Assembly: GCF_050433445.1 (NCBI RefSeq)
Contig: NZ_JBNPXF010000026.1
Location: 1 to 51,150, forward strand
Origin: Kroppenstedtia sanguinis
Lineage (GTDB): Bacteria; Bacillota; Bacilli; Thermoactinomycetales; DSM-45169
DNA length: 51,150 nucleotides
Reading direction: 5' to 3'
Below the pieces are notes generated by a model that was not told the origin of the DNA, did no database searches, and saw only the letters and a list, made by a program, of their open reading frames with translations. The position numbers and the translations under genes are program-made. Shown here piece after piece: positions 1 through 8,070 of the stretch; the stretch's first letter is position 1; each line of letters starts with the position of its first letter.

Positions 1-168
1 CTGGAGGGAGGGCGTTTAGGGGCAACCTCTTCCCTGTGTTGCTTCCGTAAGGCTTTGCCCCTGCCCGATGGTCAGATTTGGAGCGGCCAGTTTTTACTTC
101 CTTGCCGGATGGCAACGGTCGCGTGGGTGAACACGATCTCCCCACCCAAAATATGGCTAATCAACACG
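1..168 (-). repeat. Dispersed repeat copy A (MITE-like, cut by window start)
   Basis: Read on the minus strand, this stretch starts with TGTTGATTAGCCATATTTTG and runs to the window edge. It matches positions 31966-32127, read on the plus strand, over about 160 bases with only about a dozen differences by eye. The terminus resembles those of the elements at 23452, 31966, 48466 and 51036. The interior folds into a hairpin whose arms are GGGGCAA and TTGCCCC. No coding potential is apparent. The rest of the element lies outside the window. Confidence 0.8.
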
Positions 169-200
169 CCTGTTTCAGCTGATATATCGTTCCTGCACAG

Positions 201-744
201 TCAAATGGGAGTCCTAAATAAATCAGACACCGCCACAGTATGCGGTGTCTTCCCTGTGATCGGATCACGGGCCAATACGAACTTCAGGTTCTCCGGAATG
301 AACTCCAGTCGGCTTTCCACGGAAGATCTTTCTCTGATCCAAAGCCCTTGGGACATCAGGTCGCCAAACCCATACGGGGACCTCCGGCAGCCGCTGCTGA
401 ATCCACTCCCGAGCATGCTCCCGGGTGGTTAGAATCCAGGCGACATGATGGGTAATATTCAGCTGAGGAACCCCCCATTCCCGGCGGCTGAGCTGAATCC
501 GGGGATAAGGAATCCCCGGGAAGGCGAGGATGGTGTCCCCATACCCCAGACACTCCTCGATGCATCGGCTCAAGGGATATTCCCGGGATGAGCGAAGCAG
601 ATGCACCGGTTCATACCCCAGATGTCGAACCAGACGGCGGGCATCCGCTTTTTGTACTGGGGACTTACGTTGTTTCCCTCTTTCAGGGGATAAAACCGGA
701 AATTGCATGACCAAATGAACAAAGGGTATACCATGAAGAAACAC
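201..744 (-). pseudogene. Probable decayed protein gene, frameshifted
   Basis: Two minus-strand open frames overlap here. The upstream one (744 to 265) reads like protein in the segment containing REWGVPQLNITHHVAWILTT. The downstream one (416 to 201) ends in a plausible C-terminus, LKFVLARDPITGKTPHTVAV. Joining them needs one frameshift near 300-345, so the likely reading is one gene broken by a single-base indel. There is no good ribosome binding site at the annotated start. I do not recognise the family. It lies directly beside repeat copy A. The alternative is that neither frame is coding, which I cannot exclude. Confidence 0.3.
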
Positions 745-878
745 GGATCACCGCCCCTTTCTCTCATAATCTCTCCGGATTAGACAAGATCATACCCCCG
801 CGCAAATGATAGCGCATCCTTCCTTGCCTGTCCTATGATACAGACAACTCCCGCTGGAAATCGAGACAGGATTTTTCA

Positions 879-1751
879 GTGATAGGTCAAGCCGCCGAGC
901 TCATAGCAATCAAAAAACGGGAGAAGTGGAGATGGACATGGATCTCCGGCCTTCGACCGCATTCGCCACAGAGGGGGGATGGAAAAACGGTTCGAATCGA
1001 GTCCCGCGGACCGGGCCCATCCGAGAGGCACCGGCAGAGGGAAGACAGGTTACATCAAATTCCGCTGGAAAACAACTGGCCGACCCTGTCACCTACTGTT
1101 CTTGCCCTGACTGAGTTGGAACAGGATGAGACGTATCCCCTGCTCCCTGAAGACAGGGTGACTCACTATCTGGAGGAAGCGATCTCCTTTGGAAAAAATG
1201 CCGCCAGGGGAGAACAGTATGAGGGAGACTTGGCCCCTTTGATCAACCGGGTAATCCAATCCGGTGTCCGAATCCGCTTTATGGAGCAGAAAGGGCAGAA
1301 CTCTTCCAGTTGGATCCGTGCTCAATATCGCCGGAAACCACCCACCATTGAAATTTACAAACCCTCTCTGAAGCAATTGAAACAGTTTTTCCGCCAATCA
1401 GGATACCTGATCCATCCAGATGACCTGATCGCCCTGCACCTGTATCATGAATGGTTTCATCACTTGGAGTCCTCCAGCCTCGGCCGCACCGATCACCGTC
1501 TGCCCAAAGTGGAAAAAAAGCGATGGGGTCCCTTGGTTTTTCGCAGTCGAATCCATCGATTGAGGGAGATCGCTGCCCACGCTTTCACCCAATCCGCACT
1601 CAATTTATCCTGGTCTCCCTTGTGGCTGGATCATTTGCTCCTGCTCACGGATCGAGGCTGGTCCAAATCCCAAATCCGAGACCATTTTCTTCAACTCCAA
1701 GAGAAATACCGCTCCCTGACGGAATCGACTTCAAAACCTCCGGAAGCATAG
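879..1751 (+). CDS. Hypothetical protein with an HExxH metalloprotease-like motif
   Basis: The open frame is 290 codons, but only about residue 70 onward looks like ordinary protein. The first part is rich in Arg, Pro and Gly and has no ribosome binding site at its GTG, so the true start is uncertain. In the C-terminal half there is ALHLYHEWFHHLESS, which contains HEWFH (an HExxH zinc-binding pattern). About 50 residues later comes REIAAHAF, where a Glu could be the third zinc ligand. No signal peptide or membrane segment is seen. I do not recognise the family. The motif alone suggests a soluble zinc-dependent hydrolase, but no substrate can be named. It is upstream of a small zinc-ribbon gene on the same strand. 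Confidence 0.55.
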   Translation: MIGQAAELIAIKKREKWRWTWISGLRPHSPQRGDGKTVRIESRGPGPSERHRQREDRLHQIPLENNWPTLSPTVLALTELEQDETYPLLPEDRVTHYLEEAISFGKNAARGEQYEGDLAPLINRVIQSGVRIRFMEQKGQNSSSWIRAQYRRKPPTIEIYKPSLKQLKQFFRQSGYLIHPDDLIALHLYHEWFHHLESSSLGRTDHRLPKVEKKRWGPLVFRSRIHRLREIAAHAFTQSALNLSWSPLWLDHLLLLTDRGWSKSQIRDHFLQLQEKYRSLTESTSKPPEA

Positions 1752-1857
1752 GTACTAGAAAGAAAGTGAGGGGGTCTCTTCTCCCCCGACCTTCACCCCT
1801 GCTCGTATATAGGAACCGGCCCGGGAAACAATAATCCCGGGAGGTGGACGGTCAAAA

Positions 1858-2112
1858 ATGGAAAATCCCTATCTTTGCCCTGCATGCGGTACCAATCGCA
1901 CCCGGTTTAATCTGATCCTGCAACAGGTACGCCCCGTGAAAAAAGATCCGCAAACCGGGGAAATCGTTGTAGAGGTGGACGCTTCCGACCCGTTACAAGC
2001 TCCGTACCGGGGAGAAGAGTTACGGGTTCAGTGCGGAGTTTGTGGAGTCGTAGAAGCAGAACAGCGATTTGTCAAAACCGCCCGGCGGGGAACGGGAGAG
2101 CCAAGTATTTAG
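1858..2112 (+). CDS. Small zinc-ribbon protein of unknown function
   Basis: This is an 84-residue protein preceded by a GGGAGGTGG ribosome binding site a few bases before ATG. It has one CPAC pair near residue 8 and a CGVC pair near residue 59, the four-cysteine spacing of a zinc ribbon. A short charged linker lies between the knuckles and the tail is basic (KTARRGTGE). Such proteins often bind nucleic acid or a protein partner, but nothing in the context fixes a role. It is followed by about 360 bases without a gene, holding a hairpin and a terminator. Confidence 0.65.
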   Translation: MENPYLCPACGTNRTRFNLILQQVRPVKKDPQTGEIVVEVDASDPLQAPYRGEELRVQCGVCGVVEAEQRFVKTARRGTGEPSI

Positions 2113-2150
2113 GAGCGTTGTGATTTACTGCGTTTGAAGAGGGGCGGAAT

Positions 2151-2205
2151 GGGGGGAGTGGCACCACCCAAGTCACTCCATGCGAAACCCCACACTCCCT
2201 CCCCC
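2151..2205 (-). repeat. Intergenic hairpin with a motif shared with 27966-28033
   Basis: The arms GGGAGTG and CACTCCC enclose about 40 bases. On the minus strand the interior contains GCATGGAGTGACTTGGG, which closely matches CATATGGAGCGACTTTGG inside another hairpin at 27966-28033. The function is unknown. It could be a small repeat family or a structured RNA element. Confidence 0.4.
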
Positions 2206-2281
2206 TTGATTTCACCCCACTTCCAGGTCAGAGCTGTGATGCAAATTGGGTGGTAGTCTTTCTTAGACAACTTAAATGCAT

Positions 2282-2319
2282 GCGCCCTGAAGGGAAAATC
2301 ACCCGAGGGGGCGCTTTTT
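2282..2319 (+). terminator. Rho-independent terminator
   Basis: GCGCCC pairs with GGGCGC across an A-rich loop and is followed by TTTTTCCTTTTT. It ends the transcript of the zinc-ribbon gene and lies ahead of the fumarase gene. The remaining intergenic bases up to 2476 hold a possible -10 (TATGAT at 2336-2341) for fumarase. Confidence 0.75.
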
Positions 2320-2476
2320 CCTTTTTCGGGTGTGTTATGATGATTTAAGCAGGAGGCCTCAGGATTCCGACTTAAAAAAGAATTCGTCCCTCCTCCGTCC
2401 GACCTTGTTTTGGTAAAGGGATTATGAGATCAATCCTTCGGACAAAAAACCGATTTCTCACAAAGGAGTTTGTCTG

Positions 2477-4027
2477 ATGCGTGAACTTAAAGAATCTCTT
2501 CTTCAACTGATCACGGAAACCTCTACCAACCTACCCCCGGATGCACGTCATGCCATCGCTCGAGCCAAGGAAAAAGAGAACGCCGGCACCCGGGCTGCAC
2601 TGGCTCTGACCACTATCACCGACAACATCCAGATGGCAGAGGATAAGGTTTCTCCGATCTGTCAGGATACCGGGATGCCCACCTTCTATATCCATGTTCC
2701 TGTCGGCGTCAATCAGATGGAACTGACGCGAGCCATCCAGGAAGCGATCGTGGAAGCGACTCAAACCGGGAAGCTTCGCCCCAATTCCGTCGATTCCCTC
2801 AGTGGGGAAAACAGCGGTGATAATCTGGGGGAAGGGGTCCCTGTAATCCACTACGAACAATGGGAAAAAGATGAAATTGAAATCCGCCTGATTTTGAAGG
2901 GCGGCGGCTGCGAAAACAAAAACATCCAATACAGTCTCCCTTGTGAACTGGAGGGATTGGGTCGCGCCAGTCGGGACTTGGATGGGATTCGCAAGTGCAT
3001 CCTGCACAGCGTCTACCAAGCCCAAGGGCAAGGATGTAGCGCCGGATTTATCGGAGTGGGCATCGGCGGGGACCGCACCACCGGCTACGAGCTGGCTAAA
3101 AAACAGTTGTTCCGAAAAATCGATGACACCAACCCTCATCCAGATCTGGCCCGCTTGGAAGACTATATCCTGGATAAGGCCAACCAACTGAGCATCGGAA
3201 CCATGGGCTTCGGTGGCGATACCACCTTGCTCGGATGCAAAATCGGCAGTATGCACCGGATCCCGGCCAGCTTCTATGTTTCCGTCGCCTACAATTGTTG
3301 GGCTTTCCGACGGCAGGGAGTCACTTTGGATCCCACCAGCGGAAAAATCACCTCTTGGCTTTACAAGGATGAACCTAAAGCTGAAACCGTCACTGTCACC
3401 GAACCGACTGAAGCGCCGGCTTCCTTGGAAACGACCTCTTCCTCCCAGGAAGTGCATCTGACGCCTCCTATCACTGAAGAGGATATCCGTTCCCTGCGCG
3501 TGGGAGATGTGGTTATCCTGGACGGAATTATCCATACCGGTCGCGACGCACTCCACAAATATTTGATCGACCATGAGGCGCCTGTGGATCTCAGCGGTGG
3601 GGTGATCTACCATTGTGGTCCGGTCATGTTGAACCATCCGGAAAGAGGCTGGGAAGTCAAAGCAGCCGGCCCCACCACCAGTATCCGGGAAGAGCCCTAT
3701 CAAGCTGACATTATCAAGAAATTCGGGATCCGAGCTGTGATCGGTAAAGGCGGAATGGGAGCCCGCACTCTGGAAGGGCTCAAAGAGCACGGCGCCGTCT
3801 ATTTGAATGCGATCGGGGGAGCTGCCCAATATTATGCTGATTGCATCACCGGCGTGGAAGGGGTAGACTTTATGAACTTCGGCGTACCAGAGGCGATGTG
3901 GCATCTGCGGGTGAAAAACTTCGCTGCCATCGTCACCATGGACGCCCACGGTAACAGTCTGCACCAAGACATTGAAATGGATTCTTTGGATAAGTTGGCG
4001 CAATTTAAAGAGCCTGTCTTTTCTTGA
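2477..4027 (+). CDS. fumA: Class I fumarate hydratase (iron-sulfur)
   Basis: This 516-residue protein joins the alpha (N-terminal) and beta (C-terminal) parts of a class I fumarase, the oxygen-sensitive 4Fe-4S enzyme that interconverts fumarate and malate in the TCA cycle. Cysteines fitting the cluster ligands occur in SPICQDTGMP, KGGGCENKN and QGQGCSAGF. The C-terminal half has GDVVILDGIIHTGRDA and the GKGGMGARTLEGL stretch typical of the beta domain. The two halves are joined by a low-complexity linker (EAPASLETTSSSQEV) near residue 320. AAAGGAGTTTGTCTG precedes the ATG. It stands alone between two terminators. Members of this family can also act on tartrate, but full-length fusions beside TCA genes are normally fumarases. 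Confidence 0.93.
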   Translation: MRELKESLLQLITETSTNLPPDARHAIARAKEKENAGTRAALALTTITDNIQMAEDKVSPICQDTGMPTFYIHVPVGVNQMELTRAIQEAIVEATQTGKLRPNSVDSLSGENSGDNLGEGVPVIHYEQWEKDEIEIRLILKGGGCENKNIQYSLPCELEGLGRASRDLDGIRKCILHSVYQAQGQGCSAGFIGVGIGGDRTTGYELAKKQLFRKIDDTNPHPDLARLEDYILDKANQLSIGTMGFGGDTTLLGCKIGSMHRIPASFYVSVAYNCWAFRRQGVTLDPTSGKITSWLYKDEPKAETVTVTEPTEAPASLETTSSSQEVHLTPPITEEDIRSLRVGDVVILDGIIHTGRDALHKYLIDHEAPVDLSGGVIYHCGPVMLNHPERGWEVKAAGPTTSIREEPYQADIIKKFGIRAVIGKGGMGARTLEGLKEHGAVYLNAIGGAAQYYADCITGVEGVDFMNFGVPEAMWHLRVKNFAAIVTMDAHGNSLHQDIEMDSLDKLAQFKEPVFS

Positions 4028-4042
4028 TCCCATTTCATCGAC

Positions 4043-4075
4043 GAGAAGCGGGGACAAACCCCGTTTCTTTTTTTC
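4043..4075 (+). terminator. Terminator of fumarase gene
   Basis: The hairpin GAAGCGGGG-ACAA-CCCCGTTTC is followed by a run of T. It sits 18 bases after the fumarase stop codon. Confidence 0.85.
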
Positions 4076-4198
4076 TCTTTTCTCTCACAATCAACCCACA
4101 AACAACAAATTTATACAAAAGATAGATTCACAGCCGCCCTGAGAAAGGGTAGAATGTTGGGGTACTTATCCATCCTTCAAAGAGGTGATTCATTTAGT

Positions 4199-6253
4199 AT
4201 GGACAATAGCAAATTTCCCATATCCAAAAAGATCACCCTGTTGATCGTCGTGGTCTTGATCGCCTCGATTGCAGGACTGGTCTATGTCTTTCAAGGAAAT
4301 TCCGGACCTGGACCTCAGGCGGTTCTGGAAAAATACATGAACCATTGGGAACAAGGCGATTATGCCTCGATGTACGAATTGCTCAGTAAGGATGCACAAC
4401 AAAAGGTGACGCAAAAGGAATTCGTCAAAAAGCACGAATCCATCGCCAAGGGCATCAAACAAAAAGAGATTCAGCTAAAGTTGGGGAAAACCTCGGAAGA
4501 AGAAGTGGAAACCATCCCCTTCTCTTCCAGGATAGAAACAGACACCGTGGGAGTGCTCTCCTTCAAAAACCAAGCTAAAATGGTGGAAGATGATGAAGGG
4601 TGGCGCGTGGCTTGGACTCCCTCTCTGATTTTCCCGCAAATGAAAGAGGGAGACCGGGTCGGTGTTCTCCGAACCCCACCGGGAACCCGGGGGAAAATCA
4701 CTGCCCGAAATGGAGAACCTCTAGCTACAAACGCCCAGAAAACAGCCGTGGGTATGGTACCCAATGAAGTATTGGAACCCAAAAAAACTTCCCAGGAACT
4801 GGCCAAAGCATTGAACCGGGATCCAGAAACTATCCAGAAACAATTAAAACAAGGAGAAAAGAAGGATCCCAGCCGCTTCATTCCGATCCAAGTCTTTGAT
4901 GGGAAAGGCGGCAAACAGGTGGACCGGCTGCAGAAAATTACCGGTGTTACCGTACAGGATGCATCGGACCGGGTCTATCCGCAAAAAGATCTGACTGCTC
5001 ACGTCACCGGCTATATTCGCCCCATCACCAAGGAACAGTTAAAGAAATACAAAGAGAAGGGTGGCTATCAACCCGGGGATTGGATCGGACATCGCGGCCT
5101 GGAATCGGATTTGGAAGAGCAACTGCGGGGTACCCCCGGATGGAAAGTGGTGATCAGCCGGGGAGATGGAAAACAAAAAGCAGTCCTTGGTGAAACGCCT
5201 GCCAAAAAAGGGAAAGATGTACAAACCACCATCGACCTAAAAACACAGCGCCAACTCTACCAGGGCATCCAAAAGGACAAGGGAGCCAGTGTGGCACTCC
5301 AGCCCCGGACCGGGGAAATCTTAGCGATGGTAAGTGCCCCCTCCTATGATCCCAACCAATTTATTCAGGGTCTGTCTCAGGATGAGTGGTCCCGAGTCAG
5401 CGGATCGGATCAGCCCTTGGCCAACCGGGCCAAACTTGCCTATGCTCCCGGCTCCACCATGAAACCAATCACTGCTGCGATCGCCCTAAACACCAAGTCA
5501 ATCACTCTTGATACCACCTATAACACGGATAAAGGGAAATGGCAGAAAGACTCCTCCTGGGGCGGTTACTATGTGACCCGAGTGGATAATCCAGGGGGCG
5601 GTGTCGATCTCGCTAAGGCCCTCGCCTGGTCAGACAATATTTACTTTGCCCGTGTCGGTCTAAAAATCGGAGAAGCGAAGACGATCGAGTACTACAAAAA
5701 ATTCGGTTTCAATGCGAAGCTGGATGACCTGGGGATGACTCCATCCCAGTTTTCCAACTCCAACAAGTTGGATAATGAAATCCTGCTGGCAGATACCTCC
5801 TACGGACAGGGACAACTCCTGGTCAGTCCTCTCCATCTGGCGGCAATGTACACCACCTTCGCCAACAAAGGGGACATGATCCAGCCCTATCTGATCGTAG
5901 ATCCCGATCAAAAGGGAAAGCGGGTGATCTGGAAGAAAAACGTGATCACTCCTGACAACGCCAACCAAGTGAGGAAATTACTCCGCGGAGTTGTGGAACT
6001 GCCCAAAGGCTCCGCCCGGGATCTGAAGACGGATGGAGTAGAACTAGGAGCCAAGACGGGAACTGCAGAACTGAAAGCGAGCAAAGATGATAAAGACGAG
6101 CGTCAACTGGGATGGCTGGCTTGGATGGCTGGTAAAAAGGGCGAAAAACCGGATATCGTGGTCGCCTCCATGGTGGATGAAGTTCAGGATCGCGGGGGTA
6201 GCCACTATCTCTTCCCATCCGTTAAAAAGATGCTGGAAGAACGCTATCGCTGA
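4199..6253 (+). CDS. pbpC: Class B penicillin-binding protein (PBP3/PbpC-like transpeptidase)
   Basis: This 684-residue DD-transpeptidase cross-links peptidoglycan. The start is the ATG at 4199, with AAAGAGGTGATT upstream; an in-frame ATG at 4154 lacks a binding site. One membrane anchor lies at about residues 11-31, followed by an NTF2-like MecA_N-type domain (about 40-150), a PBP dimerisation domain (about 155-330) and the transpeptidase domain. The active-site motifs are all present: STMK near residue 419, SDN near 477 and KTG near 619. The domain order is that of B. subtilis PbpC and the MecA/PBP2a group. Reduced beta-lactam affinity is possible but cannot be inferred from this sequence. 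It is followed by a secreted DUF1002 gene 92 bases downstream. Confidence 0.92.
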   Translation: MDNSKFPISKKITLLIVVVLIASIAGLVYVFQGNSGPGPQAVLEKYMNHWEQGDYASMYELLSKDAQQKVTQKEFVKKHESIAKGIKQKEIQLKLGKTSEEEVETIPFSSRIETDTVGVLSFKNQAKMVEDDEGWRVAWTPSLIFPQMKEGDRVGVLRTPPGTRGKITARNGEPLATNAQKTAVGMVPNEVLEPKKTSQELAKALNRDPETIQKQLKQGEKKDPSRFIPIQVFDGKGGKQVDRLQKITGVTVQDASDRVYPQKDLTAHVTGYIRPITKEQLKKYKEKGGYQPGDWIGHRGLESDLEEQLRGTPGWKVVISRGDGKQKAVLGETPAKKGKDVQTTIDLKTQRQLYQGIQKDKGASVALQPRTGEILAMVSAPSYDPNQFIQGLSQDEWSRVSGSDQPLANRAKLAYAPGSTMKPITAAIALNTKSITLDTTYNTDKGKWQKDSSWGGYYVTRVDNPGGGVDLAKALAWSDNIYFARVGLKIGEAKTIEYYKKFGFNAKLDDLGMTPSQFSNSNKLDNEILLADTSYGQGQLLVSPLHLAAMYTTFANKGDMIQPYLIVDPDQKGKRVIWKKNVITPDNANQVRKLLRGVVELPKGSARDLKTDGVELGAKTGTAELKASKDDKDERQLGWLAWMAGKKGEKPDIVVASMVDEVQDRGGSHYLFPSVKKMLEERYR

Positions 6254-6345
6254 TCTTCCTCCCGGCTCCAAGGATCCGACCTTCCCACTGAAACATCCGG
6301 ATAACCATTTTCGTCTATATTAGTAACGGAGGGGGTTTTCTAAAG

Positions 6346-7236
6346 ATGAACAGACACAGATGGAATTCAGGGTTGCTGTATCTGACCGTGATCACCCTGC
6401 TTTTCTCATGGGCCTTGCCCACACCGGCATCCGCAGATGCGGTTGCCGGAGAAACCGTGGTCACTTTGGGACATGATCTCAACCCGCAACAAAAAGAGCA
6501 GATCCTTCAAGAAATGAACGTAGCTTCCGATGTAGAAACCATCACCATCACCAACCAGGAAGAACACCGCTATCTCGGCAAATACCTAAACCGGGCCACC
6601 ATCGGTAACCGAGCCCTTTCCTCCGCCAAGATCACCTTGGCAAAACAGGGCTCCGGCATCAAAGTGAAGACGAACAACATCACCACCATCACGGAACAAA
6701 TGTATGCCAACGCTCTGACCACCGCCGGCGTCACTGATGCGGAAGTCTATGTCACCGCTCCGATGCAGGTCTCCGGCACCGCCGGCCTGACCGGAATCCT
6801 GAAGGCATTTGAAACCGCTGCTGACCAAAACATCAGCGAAGAACAGAAGCAAGTGGCTAATGAAGAGATGGTTCGCACCTCCGAATTGGGCGAGAAATTG
6901 GGAGACAATGAAAAGGCATCCCAGTTTATGACCGAGGTCAAAGAAAAGATTGCCGATAAAAAACCCGAATCCAAAGAACAAGTTCGGGATATTATCGTCA
7001 ATGTCGCCGGAGATCTCAACATCAATCTGAACAACCAAGAGATCGATAACGTCACCAATGTGATGTATAAGTTCTCTCAATTAGATATCGACTGGGATCA
7101 ATTCAGCAATCAACTGGAGAAGTTGAAGGGCAATCTCGACCAAATCGTCGACTCCAAAGAAGCCCAAGGCTTTTTTGATAAGCTGTGGGCCTGGATCTCC
7201 GATCTGTTCAACTCCCTGAAAAACATCTTTTCTTAA
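6346..7236 (+). CDS. DUF1002 family secreted protein
   Basis: This 296-residue protein starts with a clear signal peptide: basic MNRHRW, a hydrophobic stretch, then cleavage after ALPTPASA. The mature part resembles DUF1002 proteins (YpuA-like in Bacillus): GETVVTLGHDLNPQQKEQIL at the start, then a conserved YLGKYLNRATIGNRALSSAK region and an AEVYVTAPMQVSGTAGLTG segment. The C-terminal 80 residues are helical and end in a Trp-rich amphipathic tail (DKLWAWISDLFNSLKNIFS). The function is unknown; a location outside the membrane or in the wall is inferred. GGAGGGGGTTTTCTAAAG precedes the ATG. A terminator follows directly. Confidence 0.85.
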   Translation: MNRHRWNSGLLYLTVITLLFSWALPTPASADAVAGETVVTLGHDLNPQQKEQILQEMNVASDVETITITNQEEHRYLGKYLNRATIGNRALSSAKITLAKQGSGIKVKTNNITTITEQMYANALTTAGVTDAEVYVTAPMQVSGTAGLTGILKAFETAADQNISEEQKQVANEEMVRTSELGEKLGDNEKASQFMTEVKEKIADKKPESKEQVRDIIVNVAGDLNINLNNQEIDNVTNVMYKFSQLDIDWDQFSNQLEKLKGNLDQIVDSKEAQGFFDKLWAWISDLFNSLKNIFS

Positions 7237-7250
7237 AGCCAATCCAAAGG

Positions 7251-7282
7251 AAAACACCCTCCGAGTTGTCGGAGGGTGTTTT
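7251..7282. terminator. Bidirectional terminator between DUF1002 gene and sdhB
   Basis: The perfect stem AAAACACCCTCC / GGAGGGTGTTTT has an 8-base loop and works on both strands. It separates converging genes. Confidence 0.9.
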
Positions 7283-7296
7283 CTCATTCCTTTAGA

Positions 7297-8070
7297 TTAA
7301 TGGGAGAGCCATTTGCGAAACATATGCTTGGTTCCTTCCCGGTTCATACGGGCAATGGCTGTGGTCAACGGTACCCCTTTCGGACAAGCCTGGACACAGT
7401 TCTGGGAGTTCCCGCACTCCTGCAACCCACCTTCACCGATTAGGGCCTCTGTCCGTTCCTCTTTGTTCATCTCCCCTGTGGGGTGGGAGTTAAAGAGGTC
7501 CACCTGACCGATGATAAAGGGCCCCATGAAATCGGAACGGGAGTTCACATTGGGGCAAGCCTGGAGACAGACTCCGCAGGTCATACACTTGGACAATTCA
7601 TACCGCCATTGACGATCCACTTCCGGCATCCGGGGCCCTGCACCCAGATCATAAGTACCATCAATTGGGATCCAAGCTTTCACCCGTTTCATGGCATCAA
7701 ACATCCGGTTCCGGTCGATCACCATATCCCGCACCACTGGGAAGGTGTCCATCGGCTGAACCCGGATCGGTTGCTCCAGCGAATCCACCAGCGTGGAGCA
7801 AGCCTGACGGGGAGTTCCATTAATCACCATGGAGCAAGCCCCACAAACCTCCTCCAAACAGTTGGACTCCCAGGAGACCGGAGATACCTTTTCCCCTTTG
7901 GCATTGTAAGGAGTGCGTTGAATCTCCATCAGAGAAGAGTTGATCGTCATATTGGGGCGATATTCCAGCTCAAACTCCTCTTCATAGGGTTCACTATCGG
8001 GGGTATCCTGACGTGTGATGATAAAACGAACGGTCTTTTTTTCTACTGCTGTCGCCGTCTGTTCGCTCAT
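7297..8070 (-). CDS. sdhB: Succinate dehydrogenase iron-sulfur subunit
   Basis: This 257-residue subunit carries electrons from the flavoprotein to the membrane anchor. The 2Fe-2S ligands lie in NCLEEVCGACSMVING (about residues 71-85). The second half has CMTCGVCLQACPN and, later, CGNSQNCVQACPKG, which supply the 4Fe-4S and 3Fe-4S sites. Its ATG overlaps the sdhA stop codon (ATGA), indicating translational coupling. It is the last gene of sdhCAB and ends at a terminator shared with the converging gene. Length and motifs fit the Bacillus-type enzyme. Confidence 0.97.
   Translation of the reverse strand: MSEQTATAVEKKTVRFIITRQDTPDSEPYEEEFELEYRPNMTINSSLMEIQRTPYNAKGEKVSPVSWESNCLEEVCGACSMVINGTPRQACSTLVDSLEQPIRVQPMDTFPVVRDMVIDRNRMFDAMKRVKAWIPIDGTYDLGAGPRMPEVDRQWRYELSKCMTCGVCLQACPNVNSRSDFMGPFIIGQVDLFNSHPTGEMNKEERTEALIGEGGLQECGNSQNCVQACPKGVPLTTAIARMNREGTKHMFRKWLSH

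Noticed and set aside
2531..4057. 508-codon open frame antisense to fumarase
   Set aside because: The fumarase on the plus strand is unmistakable. The antisense frame has no ribosome site and no family pattern; it is a by-product of codon bias.
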